DNA of 64,000 nucleotides from Bacteroidetes bacterium UBA2664 (GCA_002359315.1 DEMS01000034.1:75725-139724), one strand, 5' to 3'. Numbered from the stretch's first letter, positions 37,488 through 46,939 are shown. Notes: generated by a model not told the origin, from the sequence alone. Made by a program: numbers and translations.

Positions 37488-38546
37488 TTATTGTATGAAA
37501 CCCTTCTTCACCAGCAGCTCTGCATTCAGAATGGCTCCCCCGGCTGCACCCCGAACGGTATTGTGTGCCATCGCAACGTATGAAATATCCAGAACACCGG
37601 CTTTTCTCAACCTGCCGACTGCCGTCTGCATCCCACCTTCGCTGTCGGCATGAAGCCTTGGCTGTGGATATCGCTGATCTTCATAAAGATGCATTGGAAA
37701 CGCAGGTGCCGTTGGCAGGCCCAGATCCGCGACCGGACTCTTCCACTTTCTAAACAATTCGGCAACTTCTTCGATGGATGCGGGTTTAGAATCGAGTCCG
37801 ACCGCTATCGACAATAAGTGCCCATTGATTACCGGCACACGTGTCGCTGTGGCGTGCACTGTAAAATCTGCAAATGTCACTTTCCCGTTCTCTAATATAC
37901 CCAGTAGTTTAAGCGGCTCTGATTCCACTTTGGGCTCTTCATCACCGATATAGGGAATTACATTGCCCAGGATATCCAGGCTTGGAACTCCCGGATACCC
38001 GGCTCCCGAAATCGCCTGCATCGAGGTAAGTATTACAGATCGAATCCCATATTTTTCGGCCAGCGGTTTTAACGTCGTAACCAAAGGAACTACCACACAG
38101 TTTGGGTTAGTGACAATCCAGCCACTTTTATCCGCGGTGAATGTCTGTGATTCGATCATTGTGATATGATCGGGGTTTACTTCCGGTACCAGAAGAGGTA
38201 CGGTTGGATCTTGTCTGTAATTTTTGGCATTGCTAATCACCGGAATTCCCGCGCGGGCAAATTCGCCCTCAACCTCGGTAGCAACGGAAGAGTCGAGCCC
38301 TGAAAAGACAAAATCAACGTCCCCAAAATCAGCCGATTTACAGTCACGAACCGTTAATCCGGCTACACTTTCGGGCATTGGAGTTGCTTCAACCCAATTC
38401 GCAGCCTCTCTGTATGTTTTTCCTGCAGAGCGCTCAGACGCTCCCAATGCTTCAATAGTGAACCAGGGGTGATCCTGTAGAAGTCGAATAAATTTCTGCC
38501 CGACAGCGCCGGTGGCGCCCAATATACCTACTTTGAAATTTGACAT
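37488..38546 (-). CDS. asd: Aspartate-semialdehyde dehydrogenase
   Basis: The 352-residue enzyme makes aspartate semialdehyde for lysine, threonine and methionine, and for diaminopimelate in the cell wall. It has the NADP fold GILGATGAVGQKFIRLL, the catalytic Cys in TNPNCVVVPL, the QAISGAGYPG loop and the His in VHATATRVPV-type context. The sequence type (NPNC, long QAISGAG loop) is that of the archaeal/fungal-like Asd group rather than the enterobacterial one. Confidence 0.95.
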   Translation of the reverse strand: MSNFKVGILGATGAVGQKFIRLLQDHPWFTIEALGASERSAGKTYREAANWVEATPMPESVAGLTVRDCKSADFGDVDFVFSGLDSSVATEVEGEFARAGIPVISNAKNYRQDPTVPLLVPEVNPDHITMIESQTFTADKSGWIVTNPNCVVVPLVTTLKPLAEKYGIRSVILTSMQAISGAGYPGVPSLDILGNVIPYIGDEEPKVESEPLKLLGILENGKVTFADFTVHATATRVPVINGHLLSIAVGLDSKPASIEEVAELFRKWKSPVADLGLPTAPAFPMHLYEDQRYPQPRLHADSEGGMQTAVGRLRKAGVLDISYVAMAHNTVRGAAGGAILNAELLVKKGFIQ

Positions 38547-38610
38547 TTTTTTATATGAGTCTGGTTGATTTTTTTGAGCTCATCTTTATGCTCAGTATAA
38601 GACTTGGAAT

Positions 38611-38790
38611 GAATGTTTATGTGTTAGAGTGATAAAGTTTTAAAGTGTTTAAGTGTTTAAGTGTTTAAGTGTTTATGGAATTAGATTCTCCTGTTAAAAA
38701 ATAAACGATTAAACAAGCATGTGCTGTAAACGAATAAACATTTAAACACTCTATGTCGAAAACATAAACACATAAACAGTTATACACGTA
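38611..38790. repeat. Octamer array with an inverted degenerate partner
   Basis: Four exact AAGTGTTT units lie at 38643-38674. Downstream to about 38790 the sequence is rich in ATAAACA/TAAACAC words, the reverse complement of the same motif, so the two arms could pair as a long imperfect hairpin. This fills most of the 399-bp gap between asd and glyS; no coding sequence is evident. Confidence 0.65.
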
Positions 38791-38868
38791 TGCACTCAAT
38801 CCCGAAAACATTTCCCTAAAAATATGAAATGATTCTGACAATCGGTTCATCAAGGATTAGAAAATTGC

Positions 38869-38876
38869 TATATTTC
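38869..38876 (+). promoter_or_regulatory. Possible -7 promoter box for glyS
   Basis: The octamer TATATTTC lies about 70 bases before the glyS start and resembles the Bacteroidota -7 element TAnnTTTG. No clear upstream element is seen. Confidence 0.25.
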
Positions 38877-38945
38877 GGGCTTGGAAACATTTTTCAATCC
38901 ATTTATAGCGATTGGAGTTGGTAATTTTTTAATTAAAAAGCAGTT

Positions 38946-40406
38946 ATGTCATCATTCCACTTAGACAATCTTGAAAAGATCGTCTCTCTTTCCAAATCGA
39001 GAGGATTTATATTTCAGTCATCAGAAATATATGGCGGACTCAGCGCCGTATATGATTATGGCCCGCTGGGTGTGGAACTTAAGCGAAACATACAATCGAA
39101 CTGGTGGAAAGCGATGACCCAGCATCACGATAATATCGTTGGTATCGATGCAGCCATATTCATGCATCCCAAAGTGTGGGAGGCCAGCGGACATGTGGAA
39201 GGATTCAATGATCCGATGATCGATGACAAACAGTCTAAAAAACGGTATCGCGCGGATATGCTGATTGAACAGCACATTCTAAAGATTCGGAGTAAAGGCG
39301 ATGAAGAGAAAGCTGATGAACTTCAGGATCTGCTCGACAGTACGGGTACACGCAAGGGACTTTGTGAAGATCTATACGATATCATCATGAAGGAAGAAAT
39401 TAGATCTCCAGATTCCGGTGCGTTCGACTGGACGGAGGTGCGGCAATTTAATCTGATGTTCAAAACTCATTACGGTGCCGTTACCAAAGATGATGATGAC
39501 AGCATCTATTTGCGTCCTGAAACCGCTCAGGGTATTTTTGTAAACTATAAAAATGTGCTCGATACCGCGCGGGTTCAGGTTCCTTTTGGAATTGCACAGA
39601 TCGGTAAAGCATTTCGGAACGAAGTGGTAGCTCGCCAGTTTGTATTTCGCATGAGAGAATTTGAACAGATGGAGATGCAATATTTTGTAGAACCGGGCAC
39701 CGATGAAGGGGAGTATGATAAGTGGCTTGAAGCTCGTCTGAACTGGCACAAAAGTATTGGAATTCGTCCGGAGAACCTTAGAGTATCCCCTCACCCGGAG
39801 GATAAACTGGCCCACTATGCCCGTGCAGCAGCCGATATTCAATACAAATATCCGATCGGATGGCAGGAAGTGGAGGGGATTCACAACCGAACCGATTTCG
39901 ACCTCTCGCGTCACCAGGAATTCTCCGGTAAGAAGATGGAATACTTTGATCAAAAAGATCAGAAGCGTTATATCCCCTATGTGATTGAGACCTCAGTCGG
40001 ACTCGACCGGACCACACTGATGGTCCTTTGTGATGCATACAGGGAAGAAGAGGTAGACGGCGACTCCCGAACTGTTCTCAAATTGCATCCGAAATTGGCT
40101 CCAACCAAAGTGGGAATCTTTCCTCTTATCAAAAAACCGGACCTTCAGGAATTGGCTTCAAAGATTGAAACCGAGTTAAAAGAAGAATTTACTGTTCTGT
40201 ATGATGAGTCTGGATCGATCGGTAAACGATATCGGCGTCAGGATGAGGCCGGCACACCTTTTTGCGTGACAGTCGATTTCGATGGGCTTGAGGATAATAC
40301 CGTTACCATTCGGTATCGGGACGATATGAAACAAGACAGGGTAGCTGTGGACCAGCTTGCGAGTGTAATCAGGGATGGAATGAAAAATTGGACACCGGAA
40401 GTATAG
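38946..40406 (+). CDS. glyQS: Glycyl-tRNA synthetase, single-chain (alpha2) type
   Basis: The 486-residue class II enzyme charges tRNA-Gly as a homodimer. The N-terminal GFIFQSSEIYGG...YDYGPLG pattern, motif 2 (IGKAFRNEV...FRMREFEQMEMQYF) and motif 3 (ETSVGLDRTTLMVLCDAY) are present. The C-terminal anticodon-binding domain begins near LHPKLAPTKVGIFPL. This is the eukaryote/archaea-like form that many Bacteroidota and Gram-positive bacteria use instead of GlyQ plus GlyS. Confidence 0.97.
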   Translation: MSSFHLDNLEKIVSLSKSRGFIFQSSEIYGGLSAVYDYGPLGVELKRNIQSNWWKAMTQHHDNIVGIDAAIFMHPKVWEASGHVEGFNDPMIDDKQSKKRYRADMLIEQHILKIRSKGDEEKADELQDLLDSTGTRKGLCEDLYDIIMKEEIRSPDSGAFDWTEVRQFNLMFKTHYGAVTKDDDDSIYLRPETAQGIFVNYKNVLDTARVQVPFGIAQIGKAFRNEVVARQFVFRMREFEQMEMQYFVEPGTDEGEYDKWLEARLNWHKSIGIRPENLRVSPHPEDKLAHYARAAADIQYKYPIGWQEVEGIHNRTDFDLSRHQEFSGKKMEYFDQKDQKRYIPYVIETSVGLDRTTLMVLCDAYREEEVDGDSRTVLKLHPKLAPTKVGIFPLIKKPDLQELASKIETELKEEFTVLYDESGSIGKRYRRQDEAGTPFCVTVDFDGLEDNTVTIRYRDDMKQDRVAVDQLASVIRDGMKNWTPEV

Positions 40407-40493
40407 CCGATTAAACCCTGCTCAATCCAAAAATTCATGATAACATCGACCGTCCTTATCGTGTGATTTACACCAGTGGGATGGGTTATAGGT

Positions 40494-40520
40494 GAGATCC
40501 TGAAATAAATTCAGGATGAT
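40494..40520. repeat. REP-like palindrome copy 5
   Basis: The stem ATCCTGAA / TTCAGGAT has loop ATAAA, flanked by GAG on the left and GAT on the right. A heptamer array follows 15 bases downstream. Confidence 0.85.
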
Positions 40521-40535
40521 GGTTATAGTTAAATC

Positions 40536-40583
40536 CCTTCACACTGATCCCTGTCCCTTGCACCTTGTACCTTGTACCTACTA
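40536..40583 (+). repeat. Degenerate heptamer array (TGTACCT)
   Basis: The words TTCACAC, TGATCCC, TGTCCCT, TGCACCT, TGTACCT, TGTACCT follow one another. The array is similar, on the opposite strand, to 15310-15370, and like it neighbours a REP-like palindrome. Confidence 0.65.
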
Positions 40584-40599
40584 ATCTCTTTTCCCGATT

Positions 40600-41979
40600 C
40601 TACTCTTCATTCAACCCATCCAGCCACTCAATAATCGCAGAAATAAATCCATCCGCAAACGATCGATCCAGCATACCGTATTCACTTGGTAATCCACTGT
40701 TCGCTTGCTGAAACAGGTGATTAGCTTCCGGAATCACACTATAATCCAAACTTACATCAAGCTCATTCCTCAATTTCAATACTTCTTCAATGTTGGCATC
40801 AGGGTATACTTGCATATCCCTTTCTCCAAATATCGCTAAAATAGGTATTTGGTTTTGTTTAAAAACTTCGGCCGGTTGAATTTCAATCAATGACTTAAAC
40901 CAGTCACTCTTCGCCGCTGAAAGTTGCCTGTCTATCTGACTTTGGATAAATCCATCCATATCACCTAACGCTTCTACCTGAGCTTCGGGAAGCTGATTGA
41001 TCTGTTCCTGCAGACGATCTCTTAAATTCTGTTCAACAGGTTCCCAAGACGATCCGCTTCGGACAACTTCATAGATCTGTTCCTGATATTCCAGATTCAT
41101 ATTTACCACATCTTCCGGAATATCCTGAGCTTCTGAAAGATTTACAATCTGTTGATTAATTAATTTATCACCACTTAAAAAAGGAGTTGCCATAAATACT
41201 AATGCTTTGGGATCGGTCTCAGCTGCGGCAATCGAAGCGACCAATCCACCCTGACTATGCCCCAAATAAATGACATCGGTAAATAGATCACCATATTCAA
41301 ATTGCAGATAATTTACAATGTCAATCAGGTCCTCTGCCAACTCTTCAAGAGTTGCATCACTATTCCCTGTAGAAGCCCCAACCCCTCTGTCATCATAGCG
41401 AAAGGATGAATATCCATACTGAAAGAGTTGTCTGGACAATTCATTAAAAACACCAAATCCGGCAACTGTTTCATCCCTATCCTGAGATCCGGACCCGGTG
41501 AGTAATATAATCAACGGTGATGGATCCTCTTGTAACAGCAGGGTACCTCCAATTTCTCCTACTCGTGTAGGGATACTCAAATCCAATTCCATTTGATCCA
41601 ACGAAGATACCCCCGATCTGCTCTGTTTATATAATTGAAATGGGAATCGTTGTGTCATTTGTTCAAAATCACCGAGAATGGATTGATCCTCCTCGTTCCA
41701 AACACCAAAAAAAACAGCCGGACCGGAACCCGTCTCAAATTGAAATGTAATCTCATCACCTTCAGCCAATGTTACCTCTATTGGCAAATTAAAGGCCTGT
41801 TGTTGAGGGATATTGATCGTTCCATCCAATTCACCATCCGAGTAACTGAATGTAACTTGAATGGTTAAGTCGTTCCCATTGATATTAATGGCACCGTTCC
41901 AAACCCCTTCAACATCAGCGTATTGTTGGGCATGTACAGGCGAACTAAACAGTAATAATGCAGTGATTAGATAGATCAT
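40600..41979 (-). CDS. Secreted alpha/beta hydrolase
   Basis: The 459-residue protein has a signal peptide (cleavage near PVHAQQ), an N-terminal beta-rich domain (~25-130) and an alpha/beta hydrolase domain. The nucleophile elbow is YLGHSQGGLVA and the oxyanion region LLTGSGSQDRD. The acid is likely in FGERDMQVYPD and the His in PEANHLFQ. A cap of helices lies between ~280 and 370. It is an esterase or peptidase of unknown substrate, probably periplasmic. Confidence 0.85.
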   Translation of the reverse strand: MIYLITALLLFSSPVHAQQYADVEGVWNGAININGNDLTIQVTFSYSDGELDGTINIPQQQAFNLPIEVTLAEGDEITFQFETGSGPAVFFGVWNEEDQSILGDFEQMTQRFPFQLYKQSRSGVSSLDQMELDLSIPTRVGEIGGTLLLQEDPSPLIILLTGSGSQDRDETVAGFGVFNELSRQLFQYGYSSFRYDDRGVGASTGNSDATLEELAEDLIDIVNYLQFEYGDLFTDVIYLGHSQGGLVASIAAAETDPKALVFMATPFLSGDKLINQQIVNLSEAQDIPEDVVNMNLEYQEQIYEVVRSGSSWEPVEQNLRDRLQEQINQLPEAQVEALGDMDGFIQSQIDRQLSAAKSDWFKSLIEIQPAEVFKQNQIPILAIFGERDMQVYPDANIEEVLKLRNELDVSLDYSVIPEANHLFQQANSGLPSEYGMLDRSFADGFISAIIEWLDGLNEE

Positions 41980-42230
41980 AAGATGAGGCTTGTACCTGTT
42001 AAATTCTAGGATTTATGACATCGAGTAGACATATAAAAATATCACTTCAGTATGCCATTATCCAATCGAGAATGCTGATTTTATTTAGAGATAGGTTAGT
42101 TTTTCGGGTACAGTTTTAATTATATAAGAGAGCACCGACCTAACAGGTATCAGCTGTCAGACTACAGTACGGCCTTCGGTTTGGTTTAAAGTAAATCAAA
42201 AAATGACGACTTTCGGATGATGCCTGACCG

Positions 42231-42974
42231 CTACCCAATCTCTTTTCTGAACGCAACCATCAAATCCTTATCTACAGTGAGCAAGCTATTCGGGTCAAGA
42301 GGGCTTGAATTAAATTGAACACCTTGATCGTGATATCGATTTTCGCTCCGTCGGATCATTTTGCAACCGGCGTGGATTTCTTTCAAAAAACCTGTTTTCC
42401 TGAGAGGTTCAACAAGTTCCGGTTTCATACCTCCGCCCGGGATTACAATGATTCGATCTTTTGCCTGATTCAAAAGTTCATTAATCACTTCAACTCCTTC
42501 ACCTACACTATTTTTTCCACCTGAAGTTAGTACTCTTTTGAAGCCACAATCTATGATTTCTTCAAGAGCCAAATAAATATCATTGGAAGCATCCACTGCG
42601 CGGTGAAATGTACATGGAATTGGCCCCGCACTCTTTACCAACAGTTTGCAAGCTCTGGAATTGACACTCCCATCCGGCTTTAAAGCGCCAAAAACAAAAC
42701 CATCTGCTCCCAGCGACGTAAAGATTCGAATCTCTTCTTGCATCACCTCAATTTCAACATCTGAGTAGACAAAATCTCCTCCTTTGGGACGGATCATAAC
42801 AAATATTGGGATAGAGAGTCTTCTTTTTAGATATTTAAACAGTCCGGGTCCCGGGGTTTCCCCTCCTTCAGCAACACTGCTGCAAAGTTCAAGTCGGTCA
42901 GCACCGTACTCCGCAGCCAATAATGCGGCTTCAACTGTAAAAACCGGGCACTCCAGCAAGATTTTGGACTTCAT
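42231..42974 (-). CDS. cutC: CutC family protein
   Basis: The protein has the TIM-barrel family signature ILLECPVFTVEAALLAAEYGADRLELC, then GGETPGPGL, MIRPKGGDF, TFHRAVDAS and LTSGGKNS. I start it at ATG 42974 (MKSKILLECPVF), which matches the family; an upstream ATG at 43022 would add 16 residues. CutC was first linked to copper tolerance, but its biochemical role is unsettled. Sequences related to the CTGATAG heptamer lie on both sides of the gene. Confidence 0.92.
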   Translation of the reverse strand: MKSKILLECPVFTVEAALLAAEYGADRLELCSSVAEGGETPGPGLFKYLKRRLSIPIFVMIRPKGGDFVYSDVEIEVMQEEIRIFTSLGADGFVFGALKPDGSVNSRACKLLVKSAGPIPCTFHRAVDASNDIYLALEEIIDCGFKRVLTSGGKNSVGEGVEVINELLNQAKDRIIVIPGGGMKPELVEPLRKTGFLKEIHAGCKMIRRSENRYHDQGVQFNSSPLDPNSLLTVDKDLMVAFRKEIG

Positions 42975-43084
42975 ATTAGGGTCTAAAATTCGAAAGAATG
43001 AATATTTATTTGATTCCGGCATTCAGTTTAAATTGCCCAGGAATAAAAACTGATGACTGAGCGATGGTCGATGAAATCCGACCT

Positions 43085-43130
43085 CTGATAGCTGATAGCT
43101 GATAGCTGATAGCTGATAGCTGATAGCTGA
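43085..43130. repeat. Heptamer tandem array (CTGATAG)
   Basis: Six exact CTGATAG units and a partial seventh run head to tail between cutC and the end of the asparaginase gene. Related words in inverse orientation (TATCAGC, TGTCAGA) occur at about 42148-42161 on the other side of cutC. Confidence 0.95.
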
Positions 43131-43132
43131 AT

Positions 43133-44122
43133 TTACTGAAACTCACTTTTAGAGTCTATCAAATCATTTGCCTTGTCATGCCGAACCGAAAAATTAAACC
43201 CGGGATGCACAGCATATGCACCGTGTTCACCCTCTTTATTTATTGCAATAAAACCGGCTTGTATATCCTCAATATTTTCTTGATTCTTCCGAATCAATCT
43301 GTTAACAGCTTCTTCACACGCCTCCTGCGGTGAGCGGCCCTGGCGCATTAGCTCAACAACCAAAAAACTGCCACAAACTTTAATAATCGTCTCTCCCATT
43401 CCCGTTGCCGTTGCCGCACCCACTTCATTATCCACATAAAGTCCGGCACCAATGATCGGACTATCCCCGACTCGTCCATGCATTTTAAAAGCCAATCCAC
43501 TTGTTGTACAAGAACCGGCCAAATTTCCGTTAGCATCCAGCCCAACCATCCCGATTGTATCGTGATTCTCAATATTGATTATAGGTCTGTATTCCTGCTC
43601 TTCCAGCCATTTTAAATACTCTTTTTCAGATTCAGGATGCAGTGTTTCCTCTTCTATCGGCATTCCTTCTGAAATCGCAAACTGCCTGGCTCCTTCACCG
43701 GCAAGCATCACATGAGGTGTATTCTCCATCACTTTTCGGGCAAGGGTAATCGGATGTTTTACTTGCCTCACAAAACAGACCGATCCGCAATCGCCGGTTC
43801 CGCTCATAATCGATGCATCCAGTGTAACAATTCCTTCGCGATCCGGATAGCCGTAGATCCCTACTGTCCTGCTGCTCAAATCCGCTTCCGTAACCTTCAC
43901 CCCTTCTTCAACCGCATCCAGGATAGAACCTGTCTCTGATAGCATCGTCCAGGCCTTTTCATTCGCAGCCAATCCGTGATCCCAGGTAGAAACAAAAAGT
44001 GGCTTATTCCCCGTCTTAACACCTCTGCCGCGTAACTTATTCTCTGCCAGTGCTGTGCTTCCGGGTATCAGTAACCCGGTGGAGAGCAGAGATTGTTTGA
44101 TAAATTTTCTTCGAGTTGTCAT
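43133..44122 (-). CDS. N4-(beta-N-acetylglucosaminyl)-L-asparaginase / isoaspartyl peptidase family
   Basis: The 329-residue protein is an Ntn hydrolase that cleaves itself before the catalytic Thr in NHDTIGMVGLD (near residue 192). GLAFKMHGRVGDSPIIGAGLY and GAATATGMGE form the substrate site. The N-terminus MTTRRKFIKQSLL is a Tat-type signal, so the protein is exported folded. It should release the glycan-linked asparagine of glycoproteins, and could act on glycopeptides taken from other organisms. Confidence 0.9.
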   Translation of the reverse strand: MTTRRKFIKQSLLSTGLLIPGSTALAENKLRGRGVKTGNKPLFVSTWDHGLAANEKAWTMLSETGSILDAVEEGVKVTEADLSSRTVGIYGYPDREGIVTLDASIMSGTGDCGSVCFVRQVKHPITLARKVMENTPHVMLAGEGARQFAISEGMPIEEETLHPESEKEYLKWLEEQEYRPIINIENHDTIGMVGLDANGNLAGSCTTSGLAFKMHGRVGDSPIIGAGLYVDNEVGAATATGMGETIIKVCGSFLVVELMRQGRSPQEACEEAVNRLIRKNQENIEDIQAGFIAINKEGEHGAYAVHPGFNFSVRHDKANDLIDSKSEFQ

Positions 44123-44338
44123 CTATTTCAATTTATAATGATTTCATCAAGGTATTAGAGTAACAAATTTCTTTGATATGATGAAAAATTTCTTGTTGTA
44201 TGTTAATCAGATCCCCTGCAAATGATTCACACTGTGCATATTTTGTTTAGAGCTCTCAAAGCGTAATAGTCACTCGATATTTTTTTCATTTTTTTTCATA
44301 AAAAAATGCTTTACTTACGTGTCAGTAACAATACTTTT

Positions 44339-44346
44339 TATATTTG
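44339..44346 (+). promoter_or_regulatory. Possible -7 promoter box for the DUF5117 metalloprotease gene
   Basis: TATATTTG matches the Bacteroidota -7 consensus TAnnTTTG exactly and lies 34 bases before the chosen start codon. The -33 element is not clear. Confidence 0.35.
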
Positions 44347-44380
44347 CTCAATTTTTACCAATAATCAACAACTATATATT

Positions 44381-46852
44381 ATGACAAATATTTACAAACT
44401 TTTAGCTATTGCCGTATTGGCTGTATCACTTATATCTGGGTGTAGCAGCAGTGAGGCAGTAACCGATCAATCCGATTCATCAGCATCAGAGAGACCCCGG
44501 CCGGGCAGTTCATCCGGCGACAGTGAGATTAAACCTTTCTCAGAAGTTATCGAATCTGATTTCGAAAAAGATGAAGGGTTATTTAATGTCTATAAAGATG
44601 ATTCAAATTACTTTTACGAAATTCCCGATTCCCTTTTAGGCCGTGAACTTCTAATGGTATCACGAATTGCCCGTACTGCCGATGGATTACTTTACGGCGG
44701 AATGAAACACAATACTCAGGTGATCCGCTGGGAAAAAAGAGACAAACAAATATTATTGAGACGAGTCTCTTTTTCAAATACAGCAAACGATACCCTGCCT
44801 ATTTTTGAAGCGGTTCGAAATTCAAATTTTGAACCCATTCTTGCTTCATTTGATGTGAAAGCACTGAGTGAAGATTCTACAGGATCTGTAATTGATATCA
44901 CATCCCTATACACTACAGATATTCCTGCTTTAGGCCTTCCACAGGGATTTCGAACGCAGTATCAGGTACGGCGGGTTGACGGGTCCAGAACCTTTATTGA
45001 ACACATTCGCAGTTACCCGGAGAATATTGAAGCACGTCATTTAATCACATATGAAGCGCAAAATCCTCCATCCAATTCAGATGCGAATACACTCTCTTTG
45101 GAGCTGAATCACAGTATGATTTTGATGCCCAAAACACCAATGCAGTCAAGAAAACCCGATGCCCGTGTTGGTTTTTTTACTGCCAATCAGGTTGATTACG
45201 GTACCGAAGAACATCAGGCCAAACCGGTCCGGCACGTAACACGCTGGGAATTGGTACCCAAAGACCCGGAAGCCTATTTACGCGGTGAACTGGTTGAACC
45301 GGTCAATCCAATTATATTTCATATTGATCCGGCAACCCCTGAAAAATGGAGAAAATGGTTGATCCAGGGTGTGGATGACTGGCAAGTCGCTTTTGAAGCA
45401 GCCGGATTTAAAAACGCCATCTACGGGAAAATGGCTCCAACACCGGAAGAAGATCCTGATTTCAGCCTTGAAGATATCAGATACCCAAGCATCCGATATT
45501 TTGCATCCCCTATTCAAAATGCATTTGGCCCACACGTACATGATCCGCGATCCGGACAAATTATGACTTCTGCGATTGGCTGGTATCACAACGTCATGAG
45601 ATTGTTGAGAAACTGGTATTTCATTCAAACATCTCCATCTAACCCTGAAGCCCGGGCAACTCAGTTTGATGATGATGTGATGGGTGAGCTTATCCGATTT
45701 GTATCTGCTCATGAAGTCGGCCACACTTTGGGTTACCCGCACAACTTCGGTTCAAGTTATGCCGTGCCGGTCGATTCATTACGGTCACCGACATATACTG
45801 CAAACCACGGAACGGCACCATCTATCATGGATTATGCCAGATTCAACTACATTGCACAGCCCGGTGACGGTGTTACCAACTTCTTCCCACGAGTTGGAGA
45901 GTATGACAAGTGGGTAACAAAATGGGGATACACCTGGTTCGGTGATATGCCGATTGAAGAGCAGCAAGAAATCCTTCATGAGTGGACGACAGAACGGGTT
46001 GATGATCCAAGATATTTCTATGGCAGCCAGACAGCCAATCCGATCGATCCGCGATCGAATCGCGAGGATCTTGGTGATGATGCGATGAAAGCCAGCACGT
46101 ACGGAATCCAAAACCTTGAAGTGATTACCGAAAATCTAATTGACTGGATTGAAAAAGATGGCGAGGAGTTTGCTGAACTCGCTGAACTGTATGGACAGGT
46201 ACTGGTTCAGTGGAGCCGTTATATGGGACATGTCACTCCTTATGTTGGCGGTGTCTATGAAACGGATAAAACCTTTGATCAGGAAGGTGCGGTTTACGAA
46301 CCTGTTGAAGCAGTTCGCCAACAAGAAGCGATGGATTTTCTTGCAGAATATGCATTCAGCGATCCAACCTGGGCTAATAACAGTGAAATTATCAGCCGAA
46401 TTAATCAAGCCGAATTTGTTGATGACTACAGACAGCGTCAGGTTGCAGTTTTAAACAGTCTTCTGGATCCATCCCGAATAGCACGTTTAATTGAATATCA
46501 AAATAGAGCTGAAGACACTTACTCTCCGTTTGAGTTTCTGGATGACCTTAGAGGAACGATATTCAGCAATCTAAGCAGTACATCTGTATATCAGAGAAAT
46601 CTGCAAAGAGCCTATGTGGAAAGAATGGAGTTTCTCATGACTGAAGAACTTCCAGATCTTCCTGCACAGTTCAGACAATTTTTAGGCATGACACAGGTGA
46701 ATGTGAGTCAGTCCGATATCCGGCCGATGGTACGTGAACAGCTCGAAACACTTCAAAGAGAGATCAATAGGGTTAATTCAAGCGATCGGGCTACCCGAAT
46801 TCATCTTTCAGATTTAGAGCAGAGAATTGATAACATTCTAAATCCGGAATAA
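44381..46852 (+). CDS. Lipoprotein zinc metalloprotease, DUF5117/DUF5118 family
   Basis: The ~823-residue protein starts at ATG 44381, giving a standard lipoprotein signal MTNIYKLLAIAVLAVSLISG with Cys next; the frame stays open 25 codons upstream (44306) but without signal character. The DUF5118 segment (DEGLFNVYKDDSNYFYEIPD) and the DUF5117 domain follow. The active site HEVGHTLGYPHN (near residue 444) is an HExxHxxGxxHN metzincin motif. It probably digests protein at the cell surface or in the periplasm. A paralogue begins at the left edge of the window. Confidence 0.9.
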   Translation: MTNIYKLLAIAVLAVSLISGCSSSEAVTDQSDSSASERPRPGSSSGDSEIKPFSEVIESDFEKDEGLFNVYKDDSNYFYEIPDSLLGRELLMVSRIARTADGLLYGGMKHNTQVIRWEKRDKQILLRRVSFSNTANDTLPIFEAVRNSNFEPILASFDVKALSEDSTGSVIDITSLYTTDIPALGLPQGFRTQYQVRRVDGSRTFIEHIRSYPENIEARHLITYEAQNPPSNSDANTLSLELNHSMILMPKTPMQSRKPDARVGFFTANQVDYGTEEHQAKPVRHVTRWELVPKDPEAYLRGELVEPVNPIIFHIDPATPEKWRKWLIQGVDDWQVAFEAAGFKNAIYGKMAPTPEEDPDFSLEDIRYPSIRYFASPIQNAFGPHVHDPRSGQIMTSAIGWYHNVMRLLRNWYFIQTSPSNPEARATQFDDDVMGELIRFVSAHEVGHTLGYPHNFGSSYAVPVDSLRSPTYTANHGTAPSIMDYARFNYIAQPGDGVTNFFPRVGEYDKWVTKWGYTWFGDMPIEEQQEILHEWTTERVDDPRYFYGSQTANPIDPRSNREDLGDDAMKASTYGIQNLEVITENLIDWIEKDGEEFAELAELYGQVLVQWSRYMGHVTPYVGGVYETDKTFDQEGAVYEPVEAVRQQEAMDFLAEYAFSDPTWANNSEIISRINQAEFVDDYRQRQVAVLNSLLDPSRIARLIEYQNRAEDTYSPFEFLDDLRGTIFSNLSSTSVYQRNLQRAYVERMEFLMTEELPDLPAQFRQFLGMTQVNVSQSDIRPMVREQLETLQREINRVNSSDRATRIHLSDLEQRIDNILNPE

Positions 46853-46880
46853 AGTTTCGAATTCAGAATTACAGTATAAA

Positions 46881-46920
46881 AAAAGCTGCTTGATGTTGAA
46901 TCAAGCAGCTTTTCTTTTTT
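46881..46920. terminator. Bidirectional intrinsic terminator
   Basis: A perfect 14-bp stem (AAAAGCTGCTTGAT / ATCAAGCAGCTTTT) with a 5-base loop has A residues before it and T residues after it. It lies between the convergent metalloprotease and fasciclin genes and can stop both. Confidence 0.92.
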
Positions 46921-46939
46921 GATAAGGTATTATAAATAA

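Noticed and set aside
39372..39953. 193-codon minus-strand frame inside glyS
   Set aside because: It overlaps class II motif 2 of glyS on the other strand and shows no family pattern.
43085..43130. CRISPR-like array
   Set aside because: Units are only 7 bases and touch each other with no spacers; no cas gene is near.
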